The notes below the pieces were generated by a model. That model saw only the letters and a program-made list of their open reading frames with translations. It was not told the origin of the DNA and searched no databases. From contig NZ_SJXD01000011.1 of NCBI RefSeq assembly GCF_004336745.1, positions 434,001 to 498,000 of the forward strand: 64,000 nucleotides of DNA. The letters are read 5' to 3'. Below, piece after piece: positions 1 to 9,585 of this stretch (positions within the stretch are counted from its first letter, which is position 1; every line of letters begins with the position of its first letter). This DNA is from Roseococcus sp. SYP-B2431 (lineage in GTDB: Bacteria; Pseudomonadota; Alphaproteobacteria; Acetobacterales; Acetobacteraceae). Made by a program: the position numbers and the translations under genes.

Positions 1-546
1 AGCGCCGATCAGGATGCCGGGGCCCACGCCCGCGATGAAGAGCTCCGGGATCGAGGTCTGGGTGGTGACGCCGTAGAGGATCATCGGGATGGAGGGCGGG
101 ATGATGACGCCGAGCTCGGCCGCCGTGGCCTGCAGCGCGGCGGCGAAGGCCACCGGATAGCCGTGCTTCACCAGGGCCGGGATCATCACCGCGCCGACCG
201 CGAAGGTGGTGGCGACGGAGCTGCCGCTGATGGCGGCGAAGATCATGCAGGTGACGATGCAGGTGGCCGGCAGCCCGCCCTGCACCCCGCCCACGAGGGA
301 TTTCGCGAATTCGACGAGGCGGCGCGAGATGCCGCCCACATCCATCAGATTGCCGGCGAGGATGAAGAAGGGGATGGCCGCCAGCGGGAAGCGGTCCAGC
401 GAGACGAAGAGCTGCTGCGCCGCCACGATCAGCGGGAAGCTGGTGAAGCCCGCCACGCCGATCACGGCCGCGATGCCGATCGCGACGGCGACCGGGACGC
501 TGATGGCGAAGAGCACCAGCATCGCGGTGAGCATGGCGGAGGTCAT
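1..546 (-). CDS. TRAP transporter large permease (DctM), C-terminal part outside window
   Basis: This is the large membrane subunit of a TRAP transporter, which imports carboxylic acids using an ion gradient. Only the first 182 codons are present; the gene runs off the left edge. The visible part is strongly hydrophobic, with DctM-type segments such as 'FFILAGNLMDVGGISRRL' and the 'IIPPSIPMILYG' region. Its ATG (544-546 on the complement) overlaps the TGA of the dctQ gene in an ATGA arrangement, so the two are translationally coupled. Order dctP-dctQ-dctM is the standard operon. Substrate cannot be told from sequence. Confidence 0.93.
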   Translation of the reverse strand, partial: MTSAMLTAMLVLFAISVPVAVAIGIAAVIGVAGFTSFPLIVAAQQLFVSLDRFPLAAIPFFILAGNLMDVGGISRRLVEFAKSLVGGVQGGLPATCIVTCMIFAAISGSSVATTFAVGAVMIPALVKHGYPVAFAAALQATAAELGVIIPPSIPMILYGVTTQTSIPELFIAGVGPGILIGA

Positions 547-1121
547 ACGGCCATTTCCAGCTCATCGGCCCGGCGGTCGAGGAAATGCCCGATGGCGCCG
601 AGCATGGCGAAGGCCGCGCCGATGGGCAGGGCCGCATAGCCCCAGCTCATCGAGACCTCGAGGCCGGCCATCTCCTGGAACTGCACCCGCCCGGCCATGA
701 TCCAGCCGAACCAGAGCAGCACGCCCATCAGCGAGAGATTGCAGGCCAGCGCCGCCGCTTCCAGCGCGCGGCGCAGCGTGCCCCGCGAGTAGCGGTGCGC
801 CACGTCGATGGAGACCAGCGCGCCGGTCCGCAGCGCGGCGGCGAGGCCCAGGAAGGCCATCCAGATCAGCGCCGTGCGCACCAGCGCCTCGGACCAGATG
901 GAGGGCGTCTCCGTCGCGAAGCGCGCGACGACCTGCCAGAAGCCGGCGAAGACCGCGACGGCGAGCGCCGCGCAGGCGAGCGCGGTGGCCAGGCCGGTGG
1001 CGATCCGGTCGGCCGCCAGCACCCCGCGGCGGAAGGCGCCGTCCCGCCCGGAGGCCCAGAGGGCCAGCATCACCACGGCCGCCGTGGCCGCCGCCACGAT
1101 CTGCAGCGGCAGCAGGTTCAT
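543..1121 (-). CDS. TRAP transporter small permease (DctQ)
   Basis: Small membrane subunit of the TRAP system, 192 residues with four hydrophobic helices spread over the whole chain, as usual for DctQ (160-200 residues). The helix-rich start 'MNLLPLQIVAAATAAVVML' suggests the ATG at 1121; a GTG three codons upstream (1130) is an alternative. It lies 14 bases downstream of dctP and overlaps dctM by four bases. It would link the periplasmic receptor to the large permease. Confidence 0.9.
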   Translation of the reverse strand: MNLLPLQIVAAATAAVVMLALWASGRDGAFRRGVLAADRIATGLATALACAALAVAVFAGFWQVVARFATETPSIWSEALVRTALIWMAFLGLAAALRTGALVSIDVAHRYSRGTLRRALEAAALACNLSLMGVLLWFGWIMAGRVQFQEMAGLEVSMSWGYAALPIGAAFAMLGAIGHFLDRRADELEMAV

Positions 1122-1135
1122 CGCGTTCACGAGTC

Positions 1136-2122
1136 CTACTGCGCCGGGCGCCAGTCGCGGATGCGGCGCAGCAGCGCGCCGTCCAGCGAGCGCTCGTATT
1201 CGGCGAAGGCGGGCGCCAGCGCGGCCTGGAAGGCGGCGGTGTCCACGGTCGTGACCACCGTCATGCCGCGGCGGCGCAGCTCCTCCACGCCCGAGGCGTC
1301 GTCGGCTGCGACGCGGGCGCGGTTGGCGGCCTGCGCGGCGCGCGCGGCTTCCAGGAAGGCGGCACGGTCGGCGGCGTTCAGCCGGCCCAGGGTGCCCGGA
1401 TTGCAGATGAGCAGCGCCGGCGAATAGACGTGCGAGGTCAGGGTCAGGAAGCGCTGAACCTGGTTGAGGTTGTTGGCCACGATGACCGGGATCGGGTTCT
1501 CCTGCCCGTCGACCGTGCCCTGCTGCAGGGCCGGAACCAGCTCGGAGAAGGCCATCGGCGTGGGCAGCGCGCCGAGCGTGGAGAAGGCGCGCATATGCAC
1601 CTGGTTCTCCATGGTGCGGACCTTCAGGCCCCGCATGTCGGCCGGCAGGTTCACCTCGCGGCGGCTGTTGGTGAGGTGGCGGAAGCCGTTCTCCAGCCAG
1701 ATCACGCCGACCAGGCCGCGGGCGTTGAACTGGCCCAGGATCGACTGGCCGATCTCGCTGTCCAGCGCGCCGCGGGCATGGGCGTAGTCGCGGAAGAGGA
1801 AGGGCACGTCCACGTTGCGCACCGCCGGCACGAAGTTCCCGACGGGGCCGGTCGAGGTAATGGTGCAGTCGATCGTGCCGATCTGCACGCTCTCCACCAT
1901 CTCGCGCTCGTTGTCGTTGCGCTGGATGTTCACGCGGTGGCGGTTGTTGGTCAGCCGCTCCAGCGTCTGCTTGAAGGCGGTCGCGCCGTCGCCGTAGTGG
2001 CTGGCGAGCGGCAGCGGGTGCTGGATGGTCAGCTGGGTCTGGGCGAGGGCGGGCGCGGCCGCCAGGGGGGCGAGACACGCGGCGAGACCGGCGCCAAGGA
2101 CGGCGCGGCGGAGCAGGGACAT
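1136..2122 (-). CDS. TRAP transporter substrate-binding protein (DctP)
   Basis: Periplasmic receptor of the TRAP transporter, 328 residues, the normal family length. Residues 1-27 form a Sec signal peptide ending 'APALAQ'. The mature part carries DctP-family features: an early 'TIQHPLPLASHYGDGA', the ligand-loop 'GLKVRTMENQVHMRAF' near residue 165, and 'VDGQENPI' near residue 215. First gene of the dctPQM operon; the 132-base gap upstream separates it from a divergent amidohydrolase, so both promoters should lie there. The ligand is probably a carboxylate; the neighbouring D-aminoacylase suggests but does not prove an N-acyl amino acid. Confidence 0.93.
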   Translation of the reverse strand: MSLLRRAVLGAGLAACLAPLAAAPALAQTQLTIQHPLPLASHYGDGATAFKQTLERLTNNRHRVNIQRNDNEREMVESVQIGTIDCTITSTGPVGNFVPAVRNVDVPFLFRDYAHARGALDSEIGQSILGQFNARGLVGVIWLENGFRHLTNSRREVNLPADMRGLKVRTMENQVHMRAFSTLGALPTPMAFSELVPALQQGTVDGQENPIPVIVANNLNQVQRFLTLTSHVYSPALLICNPGTLGRLNAADRAAFLEAARAAQAANRARVAADDASGVEELRRRGMTVVTTVDTAAFQAALAPAFAEYERSLDGALLRRIRDWRPAQ

Positions 2123-2254
2123 GGCTTCCTCCAGGATTTCCTTGGTCCCACGGATACGTCATCCGCCCCCCGCGGTGCAATCCAGGCGGCCTCCGGCGCC
2201 CGATGGCGTCCGCGCCCGCCCTCGGGCATCATTCCTGCCCCGAAGGAGAGACCC

Positions 2255-3733
2255 ATGACCCTGCGCTGCGACCTCGTCATCCGCGATGCCACCGTCTTCG
2301 ACGGCACGGGCGCGCCGCGCTTCCGGGGCGACGTGGCGGTCGAAGGGGACCGGATCCTGGCCGTGGGCGCCCTCGGCAGCATGGCGGGACAGAAGGAGAT
2401 CCAGGCGAGGGGCAAGGCGCTGGCGCCCGGCTTCATCGACGCGCATACCCATGACGACCGCCTGGTGACCTGCGGGCCGGAATGCGTGCACTGCAAGACC
2501 AGCCAGGGCGTCACCACCGTCGTGGTCGGCAATTGCGGCGTGAGCCTCGCCCCGGTCCGCATGACGAAGCGCCCGCCGCCGCCGCTCGACCTGCTGGGCG
2601 ACGAGAGCTGGTTCACCATGGGCAGCTTCGGCGAATATGCCGAGGCGCTGAAGAAGCGGCCCACGGCGGTCAACACCTTCGCCTTCTGCGGCAACATGTC
2701 GCTCCGCGTCGAGGCCATGAATGGCGACGTCTATCGCGCCGCCAAGGACCACGAGATCGCGAAGATGCAGGACCGCCTGCGCGAGGCGCTGAAGGAGGGG
2801 GCAGGGGGTTTCTCGACCGGCCTCTACTACCCGCCCAACGCGCAGGCGACGACGGAGGAGGTCATCGCCATCGCCGAGGTCGTGGCCGAGGTCGGCGGCA
2901 TGTACGCCACCCATATGCGCGACGAGGCGGACCACGTGCTCGACAGCATCCGCGAGACGCTGCGCACCACGCGCGAGGCCAATGGCGGGACGGGCGGGCT
3001 CGACCTCTGCATCAGCCACCACAAATGCAGCATGAGCGAGAATTTCGGACGCTCGCGCGACACGCTCGCGCTCATGGACGCCATGGCGCAGGACCAGCCG
3101 GTGGCCTTCGACGTCTATCCTTACCCGGCGGGCTCCACCGTGCTGATGCCCGACAAGCTGCGGCAGGACGTGCAGGTGCAGATCACCTGGTCCGTGCCCT
3201 TCCCGGAGATGGCCGGCCGCAACCTCGACGCCATCGCGCAGGAATGGGGCATGACGCGCCGCGCCGCGGCCGACAAGCTGCTGCCCGCCGGCGCCATCAC
3301 CTTCCAGATGGACGAGGCCGATGTCCGCCGCATCATGGCGCATCCGCGCTCCATGATCGGCAGCGACGGCATCCCGCACGACGCCAAGCCGCATCCGCGC
3401 CTCTGGGGCACCTTCCCGCGCGTGCTGGGCATGTATGTGCGCGACGTGCGGCTTTTCAGCCTCGAGACGGCGGTCCACAAGATGACCGGGCGCCCGGCGA
3501 GCATCTTCGGCCTGCCCGACCGCGGCACCATCCGCCCTGGGGGCTTCGCCGACCTCGTGCTCTTCGACCCGGCCCGCGTGCGCGACAACGCGACCTGGTC
3601 CGAGCCCGACCTCGTCTCGGACGGCATCGAGCAGGTCTGGTGCAACGGCGTGACCACCTACACCGAGGGCTCCGAACCCGGCACGGCCGCGCCGGGCCGC
3701 TTCCTGGGCAATCCCCGGCTCAGGGCCGCATGA
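2255..3733 (+). CDS. N-acyl-D-amino-acid deacylase family amidohydrolase (D-aminoacylase)
   Basis: Zinc-dependent amidohydrolase expected to split N-acyl-D-amino acids (or related N-acyl compounds) into acid and amino acid. It has 492 residues, matching D-aminoacylases. Metal-site features are in order: HxH in 'DAHTHDD' (His64, His66), the Cys of 'VGNCGVS' (Cys94), His220 in 'YATHMRDEAD', the His pair in 'CISHHKC' (about 255), and Asp371 in 'SDGIPHD'. The ATG at 2255 follows a good ribosome site (GAAGGAGAG). The gene overlaps the next by four bases. It is divergent from the TRAP operon. Exact substrate is not readable. Confidence 0.92.
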   Translation: MTLRCDLVIRDATVFDGTGAPRFRGDVAVEGDRILAVGALGSMAGQKEIQARGKALAPGFIDAHTHDDRLVTCGPECVHCKTSQGVTTVVVGNCGVSLAPVRMTKRPPPPLDLLGDESWFTMGSFGEYAEALKKRPTAVNTFAFCGNMSLRVEAMNGDVYRAAKDHEIAKMQDRLREALKEGAGGFSTGLYYPPNAQATTEEVIAIAEVVAEVGGMYATHMRDEADHVLDSIRETLRTTREANGGTGGLDLCISHHKCSMSENFGRSRDTLALMDAMAQDQPVAFDVYPYPAGSTVLMPDKLRQDVQVQITWSVPFPEMAGRNLDAIAQEWGMTRRAAADKLLPAGAITFQMDEADVRRIMAHPRSMIGSDGIPHDAKPHPRLWGTFPRVLGMYVRDVRLFSLETAVHKMTGRPASIFGLPDRGTIRPGGFADLVLFDPARVRDNATWSEPDLVSDGIEQVWCNGVTTYTEGSEPGTAAPGRFLGNPRLRAA

Positions 3734-4146
3734 GGGCCGATCCGCAAGTCTCGGATCGCATGCAGCAGGGCACCAAGCGGCGCGCCCTCCTGGTCTTCCT
3801 CGTGATCGCCTTCGTCGTCGCGCTGGTGGCCACCTACTGGCCCAATCATCGGGAACGCACGCAGATCGAGACCTATCTGCGCCAGGGCCTGCGGCAGGGG
3901 GCCGTCCTGCTGAAGCGCGACATCGACCGGCTCTCGCCCGAGGGCCAGGATCCCGGCCCGGCCGTGCAGCATCTGGGCGCGCTCGGCCTGGGCTGCGCGG
4001 CGCCCGCGACCACGACGGGCGAATGGAGCTGCGTCATGCGCCGCCCGGGCGACAACCGGATGATGATCACCATCGAGGCGGCCGTCCGCGTCGAGCGCGG
4101 CCTCGTCACGGAGACCCTCGCGCGCATTTCCGAAAGCCCGCGCTGA
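3730..4146 (+). CDS. Small single-pass membrane protein, unknown function
   Basis: A 138-residue protein with one clear N-terminal membrane segment (about residues 19-41, 'RRALLVFLVIAFVVALVATYW') and a soluble remainder containing two cysteines (in 'LGCAAP' and 'EWSCVMR') that could pair in the periplasm. Its ATG overlaps the stop codon of the amidohydrolase (ATGA), so they are co-translated. I do not recognise a family. It may be a membrane anchor or periplasmic partner, but nothing in the sequence gives a function. Confidence 0.75.
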   Translation: MRADPQVSDRMQQGTKRRALLVFLVIAFVVALVATYWPNHRERTQIETYLRQGLRQGAVLLKRDIDRLSPEGQDPGPAVQHLGALGLGCAAPATTTGEWSCVMRRPGDNRMMITIEAAVRVERGLVTETLARISESPR

Positions 4147-4221
4147 CCACCCCCCGCCGGGTAGTCGCACCCGCCCCGCGGGGCTACACCGGACCCACGA
4201 AGAACGTTCCGGGGAACAGCC

Positions 4222-5823
4222 TTGCCGACAGCCGCCCAACGCCTGGTGGATTTTCTCGCCGCCCAGGGGATCGACCGCGCCTTCTGCGTGCCCGGCGAGA
4301 GCTACATCGCGCTGCTGGAGGCGCTGCACGACGCGCCCATCGACCTCGTGGTCAACCGCCACGAGGGCGGCGCGGGCTTTGCGGCGATCGCCGACGCCAA
4401 GCTCACGGGACGGCCGGGCGTGTTCATGGTCAGCCGCGGGCCCGGCGCCTGCAACGCCGCCATCGCGCTGCACACGGCCGAGCAGGACGCCGTCCCGCTC
4501 ATCCTGCTGATCGGCCAGGTGGAGGCGAAGGACCTCCGCCGCGACGCCTTCCAGGAGATCGACTACGGCCACATGTTCGGCCGCTTCTGCAAGTTCGTGG
4601 GCGAGGCGACCCGGCCCGAGCAGGTGCCCGAGCTCATCGCGCGGGCCTATGCCATGGCCATGCAGGGCGTGCCCGGCCCGGTCGTGCTCTCGCTGCCCGA
4701 GGACGTGCTGGACATGGAATGCGCCGCCGCCGCGCCGTCCTATAGCCTCGCCACGCCGGCCGCCGCCGCGCCCGCAGATGTCGCGCGCATCGCCGCCGCC
4801 CTGGCGCAGGCGGAGCGGCCGATCCTGCTCGCCGGCCACGGCTTCGAGAGCGCCGAGGGGCGCGCGGCGCTGGCCCGCTTCGCCGAGGCCTGGCACCTGC
4901 CCGTCGCCGTGTCCTTCCGCCGGCAGGACATCTTCGACAACCACTCGCCGCTCTATGCCGGCGACATGGGGCTGCGGAACCCCGATGCGCAGCGCGAGGC
5001 CTTCGCCTCGGCCGACCTGATCCTGGCGCTGGGCACGCGGCTGACCGACATCACCACCCAGGGCTATTCCTGGCCGGCGGCAGGGCAGCGGCTGATCCAT
5101 GTCTGCCCGGACCCGAAATTCCTGAACTGGCTCTTCCCGGCGGAGATCGCCCTGGCCGCCGACGCCCAGGCGCTCATCGCCGCCCTGCCGGCCTCGAACG
5201 TGCCGCCGGGCCGCAAGGCCTGGGCGGAGAAGCTCCGCGCGCTGCATGTCGCCGACTGCCAGGTGAAGCCGCGCGACTGGCCGGACGGGCTGCCCTTCGC
5301 CGAGGTGGCGCAGGCGGTCGGCGCCGCGCTGCCGGCCGACGGCATCGTCACGCTCGACGCGGGCACCTTCGGCGCGCCCTTCTACCGCAAGGTGAGCTAC
5401 GCGCCCGGCCAGCGGCTGCTGGTGCCCATCTCCGGCGCCATGGGCTTCGGCGTGCCGTCCGCCGTCGCCGCCACGCTGCGCTGCCCCGGACGGACCGTGG
5501 TCTGCGGCGTGGGCGACGGCGGCATCCTCATGACCGGCGGCGAGCTCGCCGTGGCCGTCGAGCGCAACCTGCCGATCAAGCTGCTGCTTTCCGAGAACCT
5601 GGGCTACGCCTCCATCCGCATCCACCAGGAGCGGCAGCATCCCGGGCGGGTCAGCGGCACCATGTTCGCCAATCCGGACTTTGCCCATTGGGCCCAGGCC
5701 TTCGGCCTGCCGGTGACGCGGGTGAACACGCGGGACGACTTGCCGGCGATGCAGGAGGCCATCCGCCGGCCCGGCCCGGCGGCCATCCTGGTCAAGACCT
5801 CGATGCAGGCGGTGCTGCCCTGA
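4222..5823 (+). CDS. Thiamine diphosphate-binding protein, acetolactate synthase-like
   Basis: A 533-residue ThDP enzyme with three domains in order: N-terminal pyrimidine-binding domain with the catalytic glutamate in 'NRHEGGAGF' (Glu48), central domain, and C-terminal pyrophosphate domain with 'GVGDGG...SENLGY' (about residues 430-460). The family includes acetolactate synthase, glyoxylate carboligase and benzoylformate decarboxylase; no anabolic-ALS regulatory partner lies beside it, so a catabolic carboligase or decarboxylase is likely. The start is a TTG at 4222 preceded by GGGGAA. Its 3' end overlaps the convergent GH15 gene by 32 bases. Confidence 0.88.
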   Translation: MPTAAQRLVDFLAAQGIDRAFCVPGESYIALLEALHDAPIDLVVNRHEGGAGFAAIADAKLTGRPGVFMVSRGPGACNAAIALHTAEQDAVPLILLIGQVEAKDLRRDAFQEIDYGHMFGRFCKFVGEATRPEQVPELIARAYAMAMQGVPGPVVLSLPEDVLDMECAAAAPSYSLATPAAAAPADVARIAAALAQAERPILLAGHGFESAEGRAALARFAEAWHLPVAVSFRRQDIFDNHSPLYAGDMGLRNPDAQREAFASADLILALGTRLTDITTQGYSWPAAGQRLIHVCPDPKFLNWLFPAEIALAADAQALIAALPASNVPPGRKAWAEKLRALHVADCQVKPRDWPDGLPFAEVAQAVGAALPADGIVTLDAGTFGAPFYRKVSYAPGQRLLVPISGAMGFGVPSAVAATLRCPGRTVVCGVGDGGILMTGGELAVAVERNLPIKLLLSENLGYASIRIHQERQHPGRVSGTMFANPDFAHWAQAFGLPVTRVNTRDDLPAMQEAIRRPGPAAILVKTSMQAVLP

Positions 5824-7675
5824 TCTCTTGACCCGGCGTCTCGATCGTCTCGCGCAACGGGGCATGCGCGTGCAGGCTGATCGCCGTTCGCACCAGCGCG
5901 AGGTGCGAGAAGGCCTGCGGGAAGTTGCCCACCTGCCGGAGGGCCCCGGTGTCGAATTCCTCGGCGAGCAGGCCGAGGTCGTTGCGCAGGGACAGCAGCC
6001 GGTCGACGAGCGCATTCGCCTCCGCCTCCCGCCCCTGGAGCAACCAGGCATCGGCCAGCCAGAAGCTGCAGGCGAGGAAGGCGCCCTCGCCGGCGGGCAG
6101 CCCGTCCTTGCCGCTCTCGGTGCGGTAGCGCAGCACCAGCCCGTCCTCCAGAAGCTCGCGCTCCACCGCGGCGATGGTGCCGGCGACGCGCGGATCGTCG
6201 ATGGGCAGGAAGCCGGTCGTGGGGATCAGGAGGAGGCTGGCATCCAGCTCGCGCGATCCGAAGCTCTGGGTGAAGCTGCCGAGCGCCGGGTCGAAGCCCT
6301 TGTCGCAGACGGTGCGGTGGATCTCCTCCCGGACGGCGCGCCAGCGGTCCAGCGGCGCCCTTAGCCCGTATTTCTCCGCGTCGCGGATCACGCGGTCGAA
6401 GGCCACCCAGGCCATGACCTTCGAATGGGTGAAGTGCCGCCGCCCGCCGCGCATTTCCCAGATGCCGTCGTCGGGCTCGTCCCAGATGCCCTCGAGATGC
6501 TCCAGCGCCCGGCATTCCAGCGCCCAGGCCGAGGGCAGGGAGGCGAGCCCGCCTTCGCGCGCGAGGTGCAGCGCATCCATCATCTCGCCCCAGACATCGA
6601 GCTGGAGCTGGCCCGACGCGGCATTCCCGACCCGGACCGGCGCCGAGCCCTCGTAGCCCGGCAGGCCCGGCACCTCCCATTCGTCCAGCCGGCGCTCGCC
6701 CGCGATGCCGTACATGAGCTGCAGGTCGGCCGGGCTTCCCGCCACGGCCCGTTGCAGCCAGTCGCGCCAGGCCTTCGCCTCCTCGTGATAGCCCGCGCCC
6801 ATCAGGGCGATGAGCGTCAGCGTCGCGTCGCGGATCCAGCAGTAGCGGTAGTCCCAGTTGCGCGTCCCGCCGAGGCATTCGGGCAGCGAGGTGGTGGGGG
6901 CAGCGACGATGCCGCCCGTCTCGGCGTAGATGAGCGCCTTGAGCGTCAGCAGCGAGCGCAGCACCGCCTCGCGCCGGTGGCCGTCATAGGTGCAGCGCCC
7001 GGCCCAGGCGCGCCAGAAGGTGTCCGTCTCGCGCAGGGCGGCCTCCGGGTCGATCGGCGCGGGCGGGGCGAGATGCGAGGGGCCATAGGTGAGCACGAAG
7101 TGTCGGCGCTGCCCGGCCGAGAGGCTGAATTCCGCGACGGTCGCGAGGTTCTCGCCATGGAGCTCCGCCTCCGATCGGAGGACCACGAGGTTCGGCCCGG
7201 CGATCGCCGAGATCCCCGTCCCGTCCGGCAGCCGGGTCACCCAGGGGACGGAGGAGCCGTAGTCGAAGCGCAGCCGGAGCTGCATGCGCACGGGACTCGT
7301 GCCCCGCCGGCCCTCCACGATGCGGATGATGGAGGAATCCGGACGGGCCGCCGGCATGAAGTCGATCACCGCGAAGCTGCCGTCCCGCGTCTCGAAGACG
7401 GTCTCCAGGATCATGGTGTCGCCGCGATAGGCGCGCGTCGCGCGTGCCTCGCCCCCGGCCGGCGCGATGGACCAGTGGCCATGGCCCTCGTCGCCGAGCA
7501 GGGCGGCGAAGCAGCTCGCGCTGTCGAAGCGGGGCCAACACAACCAGTCGATGGAGCCGTCGCGCCCGACCAGGGCCGCGGTCCGGCCGTCGCCGATGAG
7601 GCCGTAATCCTCGATTGGCAGCGATGTCTTCTCGCCGGCCCGCAGCCAGCTGGACGCCGTGTCCATCGGGCTCAT
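5792..7675 (-). CDS. Glycoside hydrolase family 15 protein (glucoamylase/trehalase-like)
   Basis: A 627-residue GH15 protein. The N-terminal domain has the typical 'IEDYGLIGDGRTAALVGRDGSIDWLCWPRFDS' region (about residues 21-51). The (alpha/alpha)6 catalytic domain has 'TTSLPECLGGTRNWDYRYCWIRDATLT' (about 285-310, first acid) and 'GEGAFLACSFWLADAW' (about 540, second acid). Bacterial members of this length act as glucoamylases, trehalases or glucodextranases inside the cell; no signal peptide is seen. ATG 7675 is used, with ATG 7666 as an alternative. It is convergent with the ThDP gene. Confidence 0.92.
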   Translation of the reverse strand: MSPMDTASSWLRAGEKTSLPIEDYGLIGDGRTAALVGRDGSIDWLCWPRFDSASCFAALLGDEGHGHWSIAPAGGEARATRAYRGDTMILETVFETRDGSFAVIDFMPAARPDSSIIRIVEGRRGTSPVRMQLRLRFDYGSSVPWVTRLPDGTGISAIAGPNLVVLRSEAELHGENLATVAEFSLSAGQRRHFVLTYGPSHLAPPAPIDPEAALRETDTFWRAWAGRCTYDGHRREAVLRSLLTLKALIYAETGGIVAAPTTSLPECLGGTRNWDYRYCWIRDATLTLIALMGAGYHEEAKAWRDWLQRAVAGSPADLQLMYGIAGERRLDEWEVPGLPGYEGSAPVRVGNAASGQLQLDVWGEMMDALHLAREGGLASLPSAWALECRALEHLEGIWDEPDDGIWEMRGGRRHFTHSKVMAWVAFDRVIRDAEKYGLRAPLDRWRAVREEIHRTVCDKGFDPALGSFTQSFGSRELDASLLLIPTTGFLPIDDPRVAGTIAAVERELLEDGLVLRYRTESGKDGLPAGEGAFLACSFWLADAWLLQGREAEANALVDRLLSLRNDLGLLAEEFDTGALRQVGNFPQAFSHLALVRTAISLHAHAPLRETIETPGQEIRAAPPASRS

Positions 7676-7906
7676 CCGCGCGCCGCGAGGGCCGCTCGGC
7701 CGATGCCGGAACGGGCCGCGGCCGGCGCCGACTCATGGGTCATGTGCGGCGCAGGTCGCGCCGTCGGTTCCACAGGCAATTCCGATCCCCCTCGAAGGGC
7801 CGCCCGGGCCCCCAGGGTCGAACGGAGTTCGGCCGCTCCGGTTTCCCGGGGGCGCCCGCAGGGCGTGCCTTCGCCGAGGGAGGCTCCGGTCGGGCCGCGC
7901 GCCGGG

Positions 7907-8683
7907 TCAGCCGGTCTCGCGGTCCGGCGCCCTGGCGCCGGGCAGCCGGCGCTTCATGGCCTTGGCCGCCAGCCTCGGCAGCATCGACACCGCGCGGGAC
8001 AGGAACATGTCGGCCTGCTCCAGCGCCCGCTGGAACAGGGCGGGATGCACGAAGTTGAGGCTGGCGCCCTCGGCCACCGGCGTAAGACCGGCCGCCACCG
8101 GATGGCCCGCCCTGACGTAGCAGACGAGGTTCTGCCGGTACCAGAAATCGACCCGGTCGTCGTTCCAGATCCTGGGGCGGATCACGTCATAGGCCGCGAA
8201 GCCCTCGGCCGCGAAGCGGGCCCGCCAATAGTCCTGCCACTGCTCGTTGATGTGGTCGGTGCCGGCCTGGCCGGGGATCGCGGCCGAGAAGACCACGACG
8301 GGCGCCAGCGCGGTCAGCTGCCGGACCAGGGCGGCGCCGGCCGCTTCGGGAAGATGCTCGGCCACTTCGAGGCACATCGCCAGGTCGAAGCCGCGCACCA
8401 CCGGAAGCGGCTGGCGCAGGTCCGCGCTGAGGAAGTCGGCGGGCGGGATCTTCAGGAGCGAGCGGTCCACATAGTCGCCGTCCAGGCCCAGCACGTCCTG
8501 GACCCCGGCCTGCCGCACGACCGACAGCCAGGTTCCGACGCCGCAGCCGACATCGACGACCGAGCCGGGGTGGAAGCTTTCCAGGATATGCGGCACGACC
8601 GCCGCGGCGGAGCGGAGCGACCCATCCTGCTGGTCCAGGTAGAATTCGCGCCCATAGGGCGTGGACGTGGCTGCGGCGTTCAT
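7907..8683 (-). CDS. Class I SAM-dependent methyltransferase
   Basis: A 258-residue methyltransferase with the SAM-binding motif I 'VVDVGCGVGTW' at residues 42-52, an acidic motif II 'VLGLDGDYVD', and 'FDLAMCLEVAEHLPE' as motif IV, typical of Methyltransf_23/12 enzymes. The start ATG (8683) overlaps the stop of the upstream glycosyltransferase in ATGA form, so the two act together, probably in surface glycan or lipid decoration. The C-terminal region after residue 205 is basic and may contact membrane or glycan. Acceptor unknown. Confidence 0.9.
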   Translation of the reverse strand: MNAAATSTPYGREFYLDQQDGSLRSAAAVVPHILESFHPGSVVDVGCGVGTWLSVVRQAGVQDVLGLDGDYVDRSLLKIPPADFLSADLRQPLPVVRGFDLAMCLEVAEHLPEAAGAALVRQLTALAPVVVFSAAIPGQAGTDHINEQWQDYWRARFAAEGFAAYDVIRPRIWNDDRVDFWYRQNLVCYVRAGHPVAAGLTPVAEGASLNFVHPALFQRALEQADMFLSRAVSMLPRLAAKAMKRRLPGARAPDRETG

Positions 8684-9585
8684 TTGGGGCCTCCCATTTC
8701 GGCCTGGTCGTCGGGGTGGTGCCGCACGCGCAGGAATTGCGCGCATCCGAGAAGGCCGCGGAGCTTGGCGGGAATCCGCCGCCATTCCCGCAGCTCGCTG
8801 CGGCACAGGCGCATGGTGGATCGCATGTCCCAGTACAGGGCGCGCATCGGGTCGCCGTCGCCGCGCAGCGCGTACTTCGTCGCCATGGCGCCGAAGCCGA
8901 AGGCGTGGTCGCCGACCTGCTGGTACCACGTCCGGGTGCCGCGCCGGCCATGGAAGTGGTGGACCAGCAGGTCGGGCTCGTAGGCGATGCGGGTGCCGGA
9001 ACGCAGCACGCGATAGGCGAAGTCGACATCCTCGGCCGATCTCAGCCTGGACCCCGCGCCGAAGCGCGGATCGAAGCCGCCCGCGCGCTCGACGACGCAG
9101 CGCCCGAAGGCCATGTTGGCCCCGTGCAGGAACCCCCACAGCCCGCCCGGGTGGGCCAGGATGTCGCGGATGCGGGAGGTCTTGATGGCCAGCGGCAAGT
9201 CGAGGGGATCTCCCAGCTCCACGCGACCGCAGATCAGCTGCATGGGCTCGGCCCGGAGCAGTCCGACGGCCACGGCCAGCCAGTCCGGCGCGACCACGCA
9301 ATCGTCGTCCGTGACCAGCAGCCATCGCCCCCGGGAGGCCGACAGCGACCTGTTGCGGGCGATCGCCAGCCCTGTCCGCGGCTCGACGACGCCGCGCAGC
9401 GGCAGGCGGGCCGAGAACTGGGCGATGACGGCCTGGGTGTCGTCCGTGCTGCCGTTGTCCACGACGACGACCTCCCAGGAGAGGCCCGCCGGAACCGGCA
9501 TCCCGGCGAGCCCATGAAGCGTCCGGGCGAGGGAGGCGGCCCGGTTCCGGGTGCAGATCAGGATGCTGGCCTCGCATTCCGCCAT
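8680..9585 (-). CDS. Family 2 glycosyltransferase
   Basis: A 301-residue GT-A glycosyltransferase. The nucleotide-sugar site is visible as 'VVVDNGSTDDT' (residues 41-50) and the metal-binding 'VTDDDC' (91-96); 'RSAEDVDFAYRVLRSG' (about 205) is the usual ED catalytic-base motif. A TTG codon directly before the ATG could start one codon earlier, but the ATG at 9585 has GAGGG at suitable spacing. It is coupled to the methyltransferase downstream and preceded by an unusually AT-rich region. Likely adds a sugar in polysaccharide or O-antigen synthesis; donor unknown. Confidence 0.92.
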   Translation of the reverse strand: MAECEASILICTRNRAASLARTLHGLAGMPVPAGLSWEVVVVDNGSTDDTQAVIAQFSARLPLRGVVEPRTGLAIARNRSLSASRGRWLLVTDDDCVVAPDWLAVAVGLLRAEPMQLICGRVELGDPLDLPLAIKTSRIRDILAHPGGLWGFLHGANMAFGRCVVERAGGFDPRFGAGSRLRSAEDVDFAYRVLRSGTRIAYEPDLLVHHFHGRRGTRTWYQQVGDHAFGFGAMATKYALRGDGDPMRALYWDMRSTMRLCRSELREWRRIPAKLRGLLGCAQFLRVRHHPDDQAEMGGPK